Positions 35,359 through 46,021 of a stretch of 64,000 bases of DNA are shown here, in pieces. The DNA lies in contig NC_085131.1 of assembly GCF_030269925.1 (NCBI RefSeq), positions 7,797,501 to 7,861,500 of the forward strand. Reading direction: 5' to 3'. The notes under the pieces were generated by a model. That model worked only from the letters and a program-made list of their open reading frames with translations, was not told the origin of the DNA and did not search any database. Each line of letters opens with the position of its first letter. Position 1 is the first letter of the stretch. Origin of the DNA: Bombyx mori (Eukaryota; Arthropoda; Insecta; Lepidoptera; Bombycidae). A program made the position numbers and the translations under genes.

Positions 35359-35893
35359 TTAAAAAATTTCGTCGTAATTTTTGTATCTTTTGTGAGGTTT
35401 AATTCTTAATTATGTAATTTATGTCCTTGTCATGTACCGGCCAATAATTATAATTGCTTTGCAGAAAGTTATGTCATTAGAAGATGAAAGAAGGTCAGAC
35501 AAAATTGAATCTAACGTAGTGAATTACAATTAAAAAAATATACTATATTTATTTAATTATACCATCAAGAGTACGCTTGAAAACAGAAAGAAAACATTAG
35601 TTATGTATTTCTAACGAAAACATTCCTGGTATTTTATTGTATAATTTTCCTCGAATACAGTAGGTGAATGTGGTCGGGCCTTAATTAAAGTAACATTAAT
35701 TATATGACGCGTGTAACATGCCTCATTATCTTCGTGCTTTATTAATTCGTATCATTAATACAATTAGAACGAAAGCTAGTGTTATAAAGCATTATAAACA
35801 GTCACGCGAATAGTAAATGGGATAGGCACTTTATCAACTTGAAAATGAATTTATAAAACATCAGCTATGATTATTGTGCGTATAGGGAAAATT
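35359..35893. other. AT-rich non-coding DNA
   Basis: Nothing recognised; this is the left flank of the compact LTR element. Confidence 0.45.
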
Positions 35894-35937
35894 TATATGA
35901 CGGAGGAGAAACGCTGAAGGAATGTTTTTAAAAAGTG

Positions 35938-35988
35938 TGACGTCAGCATTGTTGACGTCACGGTCTTTAAGTTCTCGATGATGACTCA
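35938..35988. promoter_or_regulatory. Two CRE-like and one AP-1-like sites in the LTR
   Basis: TGACGTCA occurs twice, separated by GCATTGT, and TGACTCA follows 21 bases later. These are consensus sites for CREB/ATF and for Fos/Jun-type bZIP factors. The same group recurs in the right LTR at 37334-37341, 37349-37356 and 37378-37384. Function is inferred from motif identity only. Confidence 0.55.
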
Positions 35989-36118
35989 TGTTTGGGCTTC
36001 CAAAACAAAACTTCACGAGAACTGCGTATATTGCACGAGAAGCATAACAACGTTACAGAGAGATCCGAACTGTACTACGGCTCGGACACGAATGAATCAA
36101 CGCTAGACAGCACGGCCG

Positions 36119-36126
36119 TATTTATA
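36119..36126. promoter_or_regulatory. TATA-like box in the LTR
   Basis: The plus strand reads TATTTATA and the minus strand TATAAATA; the latter is the better consensus. With the AATAAA at 36205-36210 on the plus strand the layout would fit plus-strand transcription, so direction stays open. Confidence 0.4.
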
Positions 36127-36465
36127 GGACTTCGTACACGTCAGCGTGTTTACAAGTATTAAACACATGAGCGTGTTTACAAGATTTTAAAGTATTGAAA
36201 TTACAATAAAAGGGACTGTTTAACATCAATTTCTTATCACAGAGTAATTAGTTGATGATCAGTAGGTAAATAGTCATATTTGCGCCGACACGGCCATACT
36301 GACAGGCGGTGCGTGCTCTGCACCGGCCTCGTTGATTCTCGTAGGTTTTTCTTTGATTTTCATTGACCTGTAGGAATAAAAAGTTTCTCTGAGTAGCGCA
36401 TCTGTTATACTTGCGTTACTTGTAACTATGAAGGTTTGAGACTTATTAATGCGATTTGATTGTAG

Positions 36466-36843
36466 GGTTCTCGGAGGGTATCGTAGGGTTCTCGGAGGGT
36501 ATCGTAGGGTTCTCGGAGGGTATCGTAGGGTTCTCGGAGGGTATCGTAGGGTTCTCGGAGGGTATCGTAGGGTTCTCGGCGGTTCTCGTAGAGTTCTCGG
36601 CGGTTCTCGTAGAGTTCTCGGCGGTTCTCGTAGAGTTCTCGGCGGTTCTCGTAGAGTTCTCGGCGGTTCTCGTAGAGTTCTCGGCGGTTCTCGTAGAGTT
36701 CTCGGCGGTTCTCGTAGAGTTCTCGGCGGTTCTCGTAGAGTTCTCGGCGGTTCTCGTAGAGTTCTCGGCGGTTCTCGTAGAGTTCTCGGCGGTTCTCGTA
36801 GAGTTCTCGGGGGTTCTCGTAGAGTTCTCGGCGGTTCTCGTAG
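36466..36843. repeat. Minisatellite, 18 units of 21 bp
   Basis: Five units GGTTCTCGGAGGGTATCGTAG, one hybrid unit, then twelve units of AGTTCTCGGCGGTTCTCGTAG with a single-base variant near the end. The change of type is abrupt, as expected from successive unequal duplications. As 21 is a multiple of three, frames stay open and give seven-residue repeats (RVLGGYR, then RVLGGSR) over 134 codons; I regard these as a by-product unless expression is shown. Confidence 0.95.
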
Positions 36844-36892
36844 ATTTATTTAAGGTGTTCGGATAAGGATGTTGTGTAGTGTGATGTTGTGG

Positions 36893-37107
36893 CGTACACT
36901 GTGGTACTTATGTAGTGGGCGTACACTGTGGTACTTATGTAGTGGGCGTACACTGTGGTATTTATGTAGTGGGCGTACACTGTGGTACTTATGTAGTGGG
37001 CGTACACTGTGGTACTTATGCAGTGGGCGTACACTGTGGTACTTATGTAGCGGGCGTACACTGTGGTACTTTTGCCGAGGCGTACACTGTGGTACTTATG
37101 TTGTGGT
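36893..37107. repeat. Minisatellite, 8 units of 27 bp
   Basis: Units starting CGTACACTGTGGTACTTATG begin at 36893, 36920, 36947, 36974, 37001, 37028, 37055 and 37081. The seventh is shorter and varied (TTTTGCCGAGG). The minus strand gives nine-residue repeats (YISTTVYAH) within a 117-codon frame at 36846-37199. Confidence 0.95.
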
Positions 37108-37293
37108 GTAATTTTGGTAATTAAAAATAAAAACTTATCTTTGCGTGTTGATTTTGTTGCTCGACCATGCTGATTTGTGGAGTAGATGTATAGGCTCATC
37201 GGCTGTTGCTGGAGGGTAGTCTTCTTCCGCCGATATGGTTAAATGGTCTCCAGGTTGTTGCTGAGCGGAGGCGGCATGTGATCCCACTTCTGA

Positions 37294-37686
37294 TGACGGA
37301 GGAGAAACGCTGAAGGAATGTTTTTAAAAAGTGTGACGTCAGCATTGTTGACGTCACGGTCTTTAAGTTCTCGATGATGACTCATGTTTGGGCTTCCAAA
37401 ACAAAACTTCACGAGAACTGCGTATATTGCACGAGAAGCATAACAACGTTACAGAGAGATCCGAACTGTACTACGGCTCGGACACGAATGAATCAACGCT
37501 AGACAGCACGGCCGTATTTATAGGACTTCGTACACGTCAGCGTGTTTACAAGTATTAAACACATGAGCGTGTTTACAAGATTTTAAAGTATTGAAATTAC
37601 AATAAAAGGGACTGTTTAACATCAATTTCTTATCACAGAGTAATTAGTTGATGATCAGTAGGTAAATAGTCATATTTGCGCCGACA
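37294..37686. repeat. Right LTR of compact element (393 bp)
   Basis: Same length and, by inspection, same sequence as 35898-36290 at a constant offset of 1396 bases. It is followed by the TATA target duplication. Confidence 0.88.
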
Positions 37687-37845
37687 TATATGATTTAGTA
37701 AAAAACGTTTTTCTATGATTATTACCCGAAAATTTGTTTATTGAAAAAAAAATATTACGTAGGTTATGACGCGGATTTTGGCGACGGACTTTTTAAAAAA
37801 ACGACAGAGCTAGCGTTCAAGGCAGAGGATGGTTAAGGAATGTTT

Positions 37846-38145
37846 TATTTATTTTTTCCTACCTAAACTGGTAACTTAGGGGGCTATGCCAGCGTAGCCG
37901 TGTGAGTAGGTGAGCTCACGGGGCTCTCACCTGAGGACGTTGCTAATACCAACTCCAGCAAGAGCAATGCTTCGCAGAATCTACCACTTGATCGGATATG
38001 CAATCCACTGAGAAGATCCGGCGAGAAACTCAGTGGGTCGTGTCTGATGTTTAATTTACTTCCCGAAACCTTCGTCGCAAGCGAGGGACAAAAACGGTGG
38101 CCGGTGCTTGAAGTACCAAAGTCACCGATACTGGATCGGGAGGTT
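37846..38145 (-). repeat. Interspersed repeat, family 2
   Basis: T-rich start, GTGAGTAGGTGAGCTCACGG, AGAATCTACCACTTGATCGG, GATCCGGCGAGAAACTCAGT and GTGGCCGGTGCTTGAAGTAC. It is diverged in the first 60 bases, where the usual CTATGCTGATAGCC is scrambled. Confidence 0.78.
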
Positions 38146-38510
38146 CCGAAATTATGTGTTTTGGGCAATGGCGACTGCTTACTGTTAAGTCTACAGGATC
38201 GGGTTGTTTTAATCACAAAGATCTTATGTTTATATGTTATATTACAAACAAGGGATTTACATTATTCTATTTCCTGGCATTGAATATAGTGAACATTATA
38301 CATGCTATCTAAACTTACCAAATTAAGCAGTGATGATGTTGTGAACGTTATCTGGTTACAAAGGGCTATCCTGTAATATGCTGATTATGGCTACATAACT
38401 CGTACGTAATTTTTTTGTAATACCACAACTTTTGACTGAGAATTGGGGTTCTGTACGCTAGGGACGACTGCGGTTAATTTTAGTTAGTGAATGACTTGGC
38501 AGACAAAAAA
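38146..38510. other. Non-coding DNA
   Basis: Nothing recognised between the family 2 and family 3 repeats. Confidence 0.4.
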
Positions 38511-38630
38511 TTTTTTTTTATTGCCTTTGTAGGTAGACGGGCATATGGCCCACCTGATGGTGAGTGGTTACCGTCGCCCATGGACTTCAGCAATGCCAGG
38601 GGCAGAGCCAAGCCGCTGCCTACCGCAAAA
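38511..38630 (-). repeat. Interspersed repeat, family 3, truncated
   Basis: T-run, TTGCCTTTGTAGGTAGACGG, GGTGAGTGGTTACCGTCGCC and AGCCGCTGCCTACCGC. It stops where the 61.5-kb copy continues with TTTAATACTCTCC. Confidence 0.82.
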
Positions 38631-38985
38631 TTGGCTTGACTATTTGGCCTTAACGAAAAATGATAAATCTTAATTCGATTATACGTCAAACAATAAATAT
38701 TAAAAAAAAAAGATTATCCACGTTAAGTTCTGAGGGTTTTTGATCCTAACGTGATCGATCAAAGCGTATTAATGAAATTACGTTGTTGTTTGTTCGACGA
38801 ATTTATCACGTACAGTGCAAAATATTGGAAATGAGGTATATTAATAATTCAGAATCAATTTACTTCATATCTATCTGTCATTATATTATTAATGATGATT
38901 TTTAGATGCGCTTCGACGAAATGTGTTTTGATTGTGTTTGTTTGTTGTGTTGTTGTTTGATGTTGTTTAGTTACAATCTGTCTTC
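38631..38985. other. AT-rich non-coding DNA
   Basis: No gene or repeat recognised. Confidence 0.4.
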
Positions 38986-39419
38986 TCTTTTTTTATTGCT
39001 TAGGTTTGTGGACGAGCTCACAGCCCACGTGATGTTAAGTGGTTACTGGAGCCCATAGACTAATCTACAACGTAAATGCGCCACACACTTTGAGATATAA
39101 GTTCTAAGGTCTCAGTATAGTCACAACGGCTCCCCCACCCTTCAAACCGAAACGCACTACTGCTTCACGGCAGAAATAGGCGGGACGGTGGTACCTACCC
39201 GTGCGGACTCACAAGTGGTCCTACCACCAGTAATTACGCAAATTATAATTTTGCGGGTTTGATTTTTATTACACGATGTTATTCCTTCACCGTGGAAGTC
39301 AATCGCGAACATTTGCTAAGTACGTATGTCATTAGAAAAATTGGTACATGCCTGCGGGATTCGAACACCGGTGCATCGCTAGATACGAATGCACCGGACG
39401 TCTTATCCTTTAGGCCATC
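38986..39419 (-). repeat. Bm1 SINE, full length
   Basis: From TTTTTTTATTGCTTAGG at the tail end through the whole body to the tRNA-like head GGGATTCGAACACCGG and CCTTTAGGCCATCAG. Confidence 0.92.
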
Positions 39420-41329
39420 AGACTTCACCATGTCTTACGTTTCCACCTTAACATCGCACTAGATCAGGCCGGCAGTCCTCAACTAGCTATCCACGTTGCG
39501 TCATCAAGGGTACACGGCGACCATGTCTTCTCCTGCCACGCGGTTGCCACTCCAAAGTGACCGATGCTGCGTTGCCTCCGCTGCTGATGTCTGTAGTTTC
39601 CGGTAACTATTTGTGATTATAAAGATGTGGAGGAGAGTCTTCAACGGTAGGCAGCGGTTTGGCTATGTCCCTGGTGTTGCTGTCGTCCATGAGCGAAGAT
39701 GGCCAGTTGCTACCAGGTGGGCCGTTTGCTCCTGCGTACAAAGATAGGTAAAAGGGGGATGATGAGTCTATTTATCTATGATACTAATTCAAAGCAATTT
39801 TGGATTTAGAAAAAGTGAAAATAAACGATCTCTTCACTTGTTTTGATTTGATTTGTTCTAAATCATCATCCTAATAATCTAATCTGAAGAGAAACGAAAT
39901 CGTCTTCTGTGCCCAACAAGCTCGATTCCATTCCAATACAGATAAAGCATAAAAAGCTTAAATAAAGAAAATACAAAAACAGTAAAGATATTATAAGATT
40001 TGTGCGACACAGAACAAAGATGTTGAAATATGAATTCGAGTCACGTACATACCTAGGGAGTCAGTAGGTGTATCATTGCGGACATGCCGAGCGATTTTCA
40101 AATCGATTTTCAGTCTTCGCGTCAGATGAATTCGAATTGAATAATAGATCAGAGAACGCCTCGGACTATTACACTGGTTTTCCTAGCCAATCAGCTGATA
40201 GGTCAAACTGTAGTGATCGGAAATTAAAGTTGACTTTTTCAAAAGCCATTGAGGCACGAAGATTTCAATGGAATTGCTAAATCTAAATAAATGAATTTGA
40301 ATGGTATGCTTGTAATGTCGAAATAACAATTTTTTTTCTAAATGCATGTGAAGGTAAATAAAAAAATAATCTTTAGTTTTTTGTCTCTCTGCTGTCTGTT
40401 TGTTTGTTGTCCCGATAGTTTTTGAAACGACCGGACGGTGTATTTAGTTAGCTTTGCGATAACTCTAATATTTAAATGTTAAAATTCACAAAATAAAACA
40501 CACTTGCATCGGCAAATCAGATCATTTGATTCACATCTCATATTAAACTAGAGTGTAAATTTCTTGATGGATATTTTTTTATTGGCATAGAATAACTTAC
40601 AACAAAGCTTACCTAGTGAAAAATCTAACTTTAAAACATTAAAATACACGAAAACTGTCTCATAAACATAAAACAACAGCTCTCAGATAATTTTGCGGTG
40701 TCAAAAGATTAACCGGGAAAGCCGTGTACAGCTAACATTACGCGTATTTGTTGAGCTTGCAAAATAAACAAGTACTTTGAGTCTTAAATTTTCTCTAAAT
40801 CTCCACTTTTACTGCGTACGCTTAGCATACTTTATGTTCACTTTAATTTTTCGATGTTATGTTTGAGTTTATGAGATTTTCTAGTAAAACAACGTGTAAT
40901 AAAATAAAGCTGGCATAAGTATGTGCTTGATGGAGCCTCTGAACTCGCAAAGGCATTTTGGCACTCTCTATATTTTGTACCATTTGTAAAGAGCTTCTGC
41001 TTCTTATTTCAAATTAGCGGGATTTAATTTCACAGCTAACAGTATGTCATTTTATTGTCTTTGTGCATATGCCGCATCTGATGGTGATCATTTCACTCAC
41101 GGACGTCAGATGGCAAGCCGCTGCCTACACGATCCTCGTTTGAATTAGGACAGCGCTCAGGAAGTAGCAGGGAAGAAATATACATACCTAAACATTGTGT
41201 GTTAAGTATGATCTCTGAAAACGGTTATATACAGTATCTATGAACTCTACTCCGGTGGCAATTTCTCAGAGCAATGCCCAAATAAGATGCATACACATGC
41301 GTTTGCAGACCGGAGAAAGTAGCAGAAGC
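39420..41329. other. Non-coding DNA with two decayed family 3 copies
   Basis: A plus-sense family 3 remnant lies at about 39640-39750 (CGGTAGGCAGCGG, CTACCAGGTGGGCCG, ending AAAGATAGGTAAAA). A minus-sense one lies at about 41053-41170 (TTATTGTCTTTGTGCAT, AAGCCGCTGCCTAC). The rest shows no gene; frame 40068-40280 has no recognisable domain. Confidence 0.5.
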
Positions 41330-41571
41330 TGGTGGTAGGTAGGACCTCTTGTGAGTCCGTGCGGGTAGGTACCACCACCCTACATATTTCTGCCGTGAAG
41401 CAGTAATGCGTTTCGGTTCAAAAGGTGGGGCAGCCGTTGTAACTATACTTGAGACCTTAGAACTTATATCTCAAGGTGGCGCGTTTACGTTGTAGATTTC
41501 TATGGGCTCTAGTAACCATTTAGGTGGGCTATGAGCTCGTCCACCCATCTACAAAATAAATAAAAAAAAAA
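41330..41571 (+). repeat. Bm1 SINE, 5'-truncated
   Basis: GGTGGTAGGTAGGACCTC to CCACCCATCTACAAAATAAA followed by an A-run. It has small deletions near the end (the AACACC before AGGTGGGC is lost). Confidence 0.88.
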
Positions 41572-42149
41572 GCGGTCGGAAAAATTAGGAACAAGCTTTG
41601 CTCTGCTTTGATGACATATGGTGTGAAAATTAAAAGAAGATAGCGGAATCATCCTAAAAAAATCCTCATCAAGATACAAATTGAAAATAGCAGAAAGTTT
41701 TTAGAAAATATCACGGATAACTTGAGTTGATATTTGTTATCTCATTTGACACGAGAATCTGTTATATTCCTTACACTTCCTTGCTTATTTTTGAGTCTAT
41801 GATATAAATTAAAGTTAGGCAATGTTGATCGGATCAGTATCGTCGATAAATCTTTTGATTTCGGGCGGGAATCAAAACGTTCGCGTGATCAAAGTCGTTT
41901 CGGGCCGACCTGTTCGACGCGGTAACTTGGTATGTATGCAGCCCTAATGCCAGTGCTACATAATAAGCACCTTTGTTTTCTTTCTGGTCGATAATCCTAC
42001 CAATTCCTTACTGAGCTAGCTGGCTGCTACGTCTCTTTTTAACATGCTTTTATTAGCTTGGTTAATGTTTGTTTGTATGCAAAGGAATCTTTAAGCATCA
42101 TTTTCGCCGACTACAATGCACACGCGCTAAGGACCGATGACCCTACTAA
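41572..42149. other. Non-coding DNA
   Basis: Nothing recognised. The last base (A) is the left flank of the next Helitron. Confidence 0.4.
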
Positions 42150-42367
42150 TCTATACTAATATATAAATCTACAGTTGTTTTTAGGGATGTTCCGTTATAA
42201 CTACTCAACCATACATCCGATTAACTTGAAACTTGGTATCCATGTAGAGAATACATGTACTTAATGGATAGGCTAATATTTATATGAGCGTTGGACTCCC
42301 TAATAATAATGACAATAAATAATAATGTTAATTTTAAATGCTCAGCGAAGCGGGCGAGTACGGCTAG
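42150..42367 (+). mobile_element. Non-autonomous Helitron (218 bp)
   Basis: A|TCTATACTAATATATAAATC at the 5' end and AGCGAAGCGGGCGAGTACGG-CTAG|T at the 3' end. Both insertion bases (A and T) are preserved. No coding content. Confidence 0.82.
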
Positions 42368-42544
42368 TAATATTATAATTTCGCTCCAATATTGTCAATG
42401 AACAGTAAGTATTAACAGGGGAAAAATATGAAATTGATTGTTAGATCCGTTTGTTACATAAGCGTTTTTTTTTTAGATTTTAATTTTTAATCTAACACCA
42501 CAGGCTTGTACCAATTTATCTACTGAAATATGTATTTCGGACTC

Positions 42545-42833
42545 GTTCACGAATGACTTCCACTATGAAGGAATAAGGTAGTGTTATAAAGAGCTAAGTC
42601 GAAAATTTATAATGTAATTTGCGTAATTTTGGATGGTAGGGTATCTTAAAAGTCTGTAACATAACCTAACGGGTAGGTAGGGCTGATTCTCTGTGCGAAG
42701 CAGTAATGCGTTCCGTCTTGAAGGGTGAGGCCGTTATACTGAGACTTCAGACTCACTTTTCAAGGTTGAGAAGGCTATAATAACCTGCTAACACCACGTG
42801 AGCTGTGAGCTCGTCTACCAATCTAAGCAATAA
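42545..42833 (+). repeat. Bm1 SINE, diverged
   Basis: CGTTCACGAATGACTTCCAC at the left, GCGAAGCAGTAATGCG in the middle, CTGTGAGCTCGTCTACCAAT then CTAAGCAATAATAATAATAA at the end, with a (TAA)n tail instead of pure A. Confidence 0.82.
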
Positions 42834-44125
42834 TAATAATAACATGATATTGTTCTTAAGTCATACAACACTGATGTACCTTCGTTTACATTAGTTTTAA
42901 AAAAAATCTAAACTTAATTATTGTTTTTCAAATGCATGATCCGTTCTTTCAAAAGTTTCATTAGCATAATTTTTAGGTGAGTGTAATTTCTTGCTTGTCT
43001 GACTTTGAAGGTAGTTAAAAGATAATAAAATGAAATTGAGCCTCAAAGTTTTAACCTACATGCGCTCACAACGAACGTAACCTCGACACGTATTTAGTTA
43101 CATTACAGTTTGCATAATGTATCGCTCGGAGCGATACCATGCTATTATTGTAGTCAGTGAAATCATGATGAGTTCAAAACACTATCCGCAGTGACGCCTT
43201 GAGCATCTCTTTGTGTCAGAAAATTGAGTTTCAGACCCGCTTTATTACGTAAATCTACATTTCCGCAGCGTGTGTTTGCAAGTAAGGAAATTGCCGAAGA
43301 AAATTGCGCGCACCTAAGTTTTTGGACACGTATAAATGCGAGGAAACAAAAGGCCCCAATTAACTTGGCCGAGATAAATGTCCGCCCTAAAGTGAGCGCA
43401 GTTGAGTCTGAATGCCCACTTCATCCGACATCGTTGAATTTTTAGCGATCCACAATGAACGTGTTGTGGATTTTTAACATTTTCAATGAAAAAGTGTTCT
43501 TGTTTCTCATTAAATCGGTTGTCTGTAAAGTCGGTTTACTGACGATATTTAAACGTGACAACGTCATAAGAAAATACGCCTCAGAGCGAGGTAACGCCGC
43601 ATGAGTCATGTTTTTTCGTGCGTGCAGCCGGCTCCATCGAATTATAAGACGTTGTCACGTCAAAAACAAAACTTACCCTCTACTGCTGTACGTAGCCACG
43701 TAACGCATATGAAAGCAGTTCTAATGATCCTGTCAAATAAATGTAAATAGACTGAAAACTGAATGTAGTATAGACAACATTTGTTTGATAACCTAGTGCA
43801 TGCGTTTGCAAACGTTTTTTCCACTTCATTCGATACTTGGTACTTATTATTCGATTGATGGTACTTAATAATTGGTTTTTGTTTTAAATCAATTGACAAT
43901 ACAATTGACAAGTGGTGCGCTAGTTAGTTTTATTAAATGTTTATTTTTCGAAAGGCGCAACGAAATATTTATTTTTGTACACACAGCTGTTAGAAAAAAA
44001 CACGACAATAAGGATATAGAGTACAAGGGCACTACTTATTTCATGTTGAAATCTCTTCCAGTAGGCCCGCAAAAGGAAAGAAGAATTAGGAACATAAACC
44101 TAGTGCATACAGTAAACATTATATA
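42834..44125. other. Non-coding DNA
   Basis: A 19-base hairpin-like palindrome GTATCGCTCGGAGCGATAC lies at about 43119-43137. 43200-43445 is less AT-rich and open for 73 codons (FRPALLRKSTFPQRVFASKE), but I recognise no family. No exon called. Confidence 0.4.
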
Positions 44126-44418
44126 CTAGCTGACCCGGCAGACTTCGTAGTGCCTCAATCGATAAATAAAAGACCTAAACTTTTATATAGAATAAACTTA
44201 AAACAAACAAAAGGAATCCGTCCGACGGGGGACACGTCAAAGGGAAAACAAAATTGTTATTTTTATTTAATTCCGAGAATTTTCATATTTTTATACCTTT
44301 TAAACCTTCTCTGGACTTCCACAAATAATTCAAGACCAAAATTAGCCAAATCGGTCAAGCCGTTTTCATGTTATGTCGTGACAACGGAAAACGGGTTTCA
44401 TTTTTATATATATATAGA
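44126..44418 (-). mobile_element. Non-autonomous Helitron, GGGTCAG-CTAG family (inverse copy)
   Basis: On the minus strand A|TCTATATATATATA...GCCGGGTCAGCTAG|T. It is collinear with 11970-12269, so the two copies define one subfamily. The frame from 44150 (MPQSINKRPKLLYRINLKQT) is the counterpart of the antisense frame in that copy. Confidence 0.83.
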
Positions 44419-44798
44419 TGTGGGTTTCACTAGTTAGAAATAAATATGAGATATTTTAGTAATTACTACAATATATACAATTTAGTTGTAATTTTTTGAG
44501 TGTAAAATTGTATTCGAATATTAAAAACGAATAAATCTCGGTCTAAAATTAAATTTCAATACCAACCGCTTTTTACACCTCCCGCAATGTAAACCAATTA
44601 GAAATCAGGTGACGTGCGGAATCTAGCCAGCGCTACTGGCGTCTGCTAGCTGCCTTCGCAATGCATTACCGGCTCATAAAATATGAAACTCATAAAACAA
44701 CTTATGGTCAGTTTGTTAATTGAATAATGTTTTACGTTCGTTAGGGTAGTCGGGTATTGTGGTCGTTTACGTGCCTTTTCCATTCTCTATATATAATA
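44419..44798. other. AT-rich non-coding DNA
   Basis: Nothing recognised between two Helitrons. Confidence 0.4.
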
Positions 44799-45016
44799 CT
44801 AGCGACCCGCCCTCGCTTCGCTTCGGAAACATTAAAACACACATGAAACAAACAAAAAAAGAAATTAAAAAAAAATTAAAAAAAGTAGCCTATGTTCATC
44901 AGGGACAATGTCGGCTTCTAATGGAAAAAGAATTTTTCAAATCGGTCCAGTAGTTTCGGAGCCTATTCGAAACAAACAAACAAACAAATCTTTCCTCTTT
45001 ATAATATTAGTATAGA
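44799..45016 (-). mobile_element. Non-autonomous Helitron, CCGGTGCGGG-related (inverse, 218 bp)
   Basis: On the minus strand it starts A|TCTATACTAATATTATAAAG, has GGCTCCGAAACTACTGGACC, and ends GAGGGCGGGTCGCTAG|T. The 5' end is the same as at 25505-25540, so it is an internally deleted relative. Both insertion bases are intact. Confidence 0.85.
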
Positions 45017-45377
45017 TATAGATTAGTATAGATAAAATTAATAAGAAACATATACTCACAGATAAATAATAACTATCTATCTATACTATATGTTGAGTAA
45101 TAAAACAGTTATTAGAGAGAAATCGTCAATTGGATTCTTTGTTTTCGTTATTCTTTAAATTTACATATCCGTTAGCTTAAGTTACCTTTTGAGCCTCACT
45201 TCAACTTGAAGAAGGGACAATGGATTTGCAAGTCAAGATAGGTACGAGATCAGGGATGTACCACAGTAGTAGCACGAATGGTCGCAGATCCGTATTTTCG
45301 CTGGAGTATTATCCGAAGAAACTGTGATCTCCAAAACGCGGACGTCATAAAAACATTCAATTGATTAAAATATTGAA
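45017..45377. other. Non-coding DNA
   Basis: Nothing recognised. Confidence 0.4.
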
Positions 45378-45514
45378 GCTGCCTACCGAGAGCCTACGCT
45401 CTCAGTAGCGGCTCGGCTCTGCCTCTGGCATTGCTGAAGGCCATGGGCGACGGTAACCACTCACCATCAGGTGGGCCGTATGCTCGTCTGCCTACAAGGG
45501 CAATAAAAAAAATA
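45378..45514 (+). repeat. Interspersed repeat, family 3, sense copy
   Basis: GCTGCCTACCGAGAGCCTAC, CTGGCATTGCTGAAGGCC, GACGGTAACCACTCACCATC and CCTACAAGGGCAATAAAAAA. It has a small local duplication near CTCTCAGTAGCGGCTCGG. Confidence 0.85.
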
Positions 45515-46021
45515 TAGTACACACTAACGATCATATCTTGAACCTGTACCTTGAATAATGTACGTGTTTTTTATTACTTACTAGTATACCTACAGAATCC
45601 AGATGGCGCACGATTATTCTAACTTTACCGTCGTTTCATTAAATTACGCTCCTAATGAATAAATGTATTACACGGGGGATTCTGTGCTTCACTTTTTGCT
45701 TTCTTTATTATTAACCGCTGCAGACAATTTCTTATGTTTTTCTAAGATATTTTTATCGTGCGTTGTATGAATTACGACATAGTATTACGATGTGTTTTAA
45801 AGCGTTTTTAATATTTGCAAATAATGTTTTACTCTATGTAAAGTTTGAATGACATAATATTTTTGATCATCATGCATTAAACCATAATGAAAGTGGTGTA
45901 AGCCAGCCACTACCAATATCTAATATTTTTTATGTCATTTTTTGCCTCGACCCGAGAAGAACTAGAAATTTAAAGTCCCCTATTACAAGGAAGCAGTAAG
46001 GTTTTGTTCTTTTTGTTACAG
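45515..46021. other. Intergenic or intronic DNA ending in a splice acceptor
   Basis: AT-rich with no open coding segment. It ends with the pyrimidine-rich acceptor GTTTTGTTCTTTTTGTTACAG just before the first recognised exon, so at least this part is intron. Confidence 0.5.

Larger units (their letters stand above)
35898..36290. repeat. Left LTR of compact element (393 bp)
   Basis: Starts TGACGGAGGAGAAACGC and ends ATTTGCGCCGACA. It contains two TGACGTCA palindromes at 35938-35945 and 35953-35960, TGACTCA at 35982-35988, and GCGTGTTTACAAG twice (from 36144 and 36171). No differences seen from the right copy. Confidence 0.88.
35898..37686. mobile_element. Compact non-autonomous LTR retrotransposon (TRIM-like) with internal minisatellites
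   Basis: A 1789-bp unit is bounded by two direct repeats of 393 bp that read as identical, each starting TG and ending CA, and flanked by TATA on both sides (35894-35897 and 37687-37690), as expected for an LTR insertion. The 1003-bp interior encodes no protease, reverse transcriptase or integrase; most of it is an 18-unit array of 21 bp and an 8-unit array of 27 bp. Orientation is not settled: a TATTTATA at 36119 followed by AATAAA at 36205 favours the plus strand, but the minus strand reads TATAAATA at the same place. I see no canonical primer site or long purine tract beside either LTR. The alternative is a plain segmental duplication, which would not explain the target duplication and TG/CA ends. 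Confidence 0.8.

Noticed and set aside
36449..36866. Open frames of 134-136 codons with seven-residue repeats as a real protein gene
   Set aside because: The frames follow from an 18-fold 21-bp minisatellite; all are open because the unit length is a multiple of three. No independent coding evidence.
36466..37107. CRISPR-like array
   Set aside because: The repeats are contiguous without unique spacers and sit in an animal genome between LTRs.
35898..37686. Interpretation as a plain tandem duplication of genomic DNA
   Set aside because: The repeats start TG, end CA, have equal length and are flanked by a TATA target duplication, which favours an LTR element; it is kept as the alternative in the entry.
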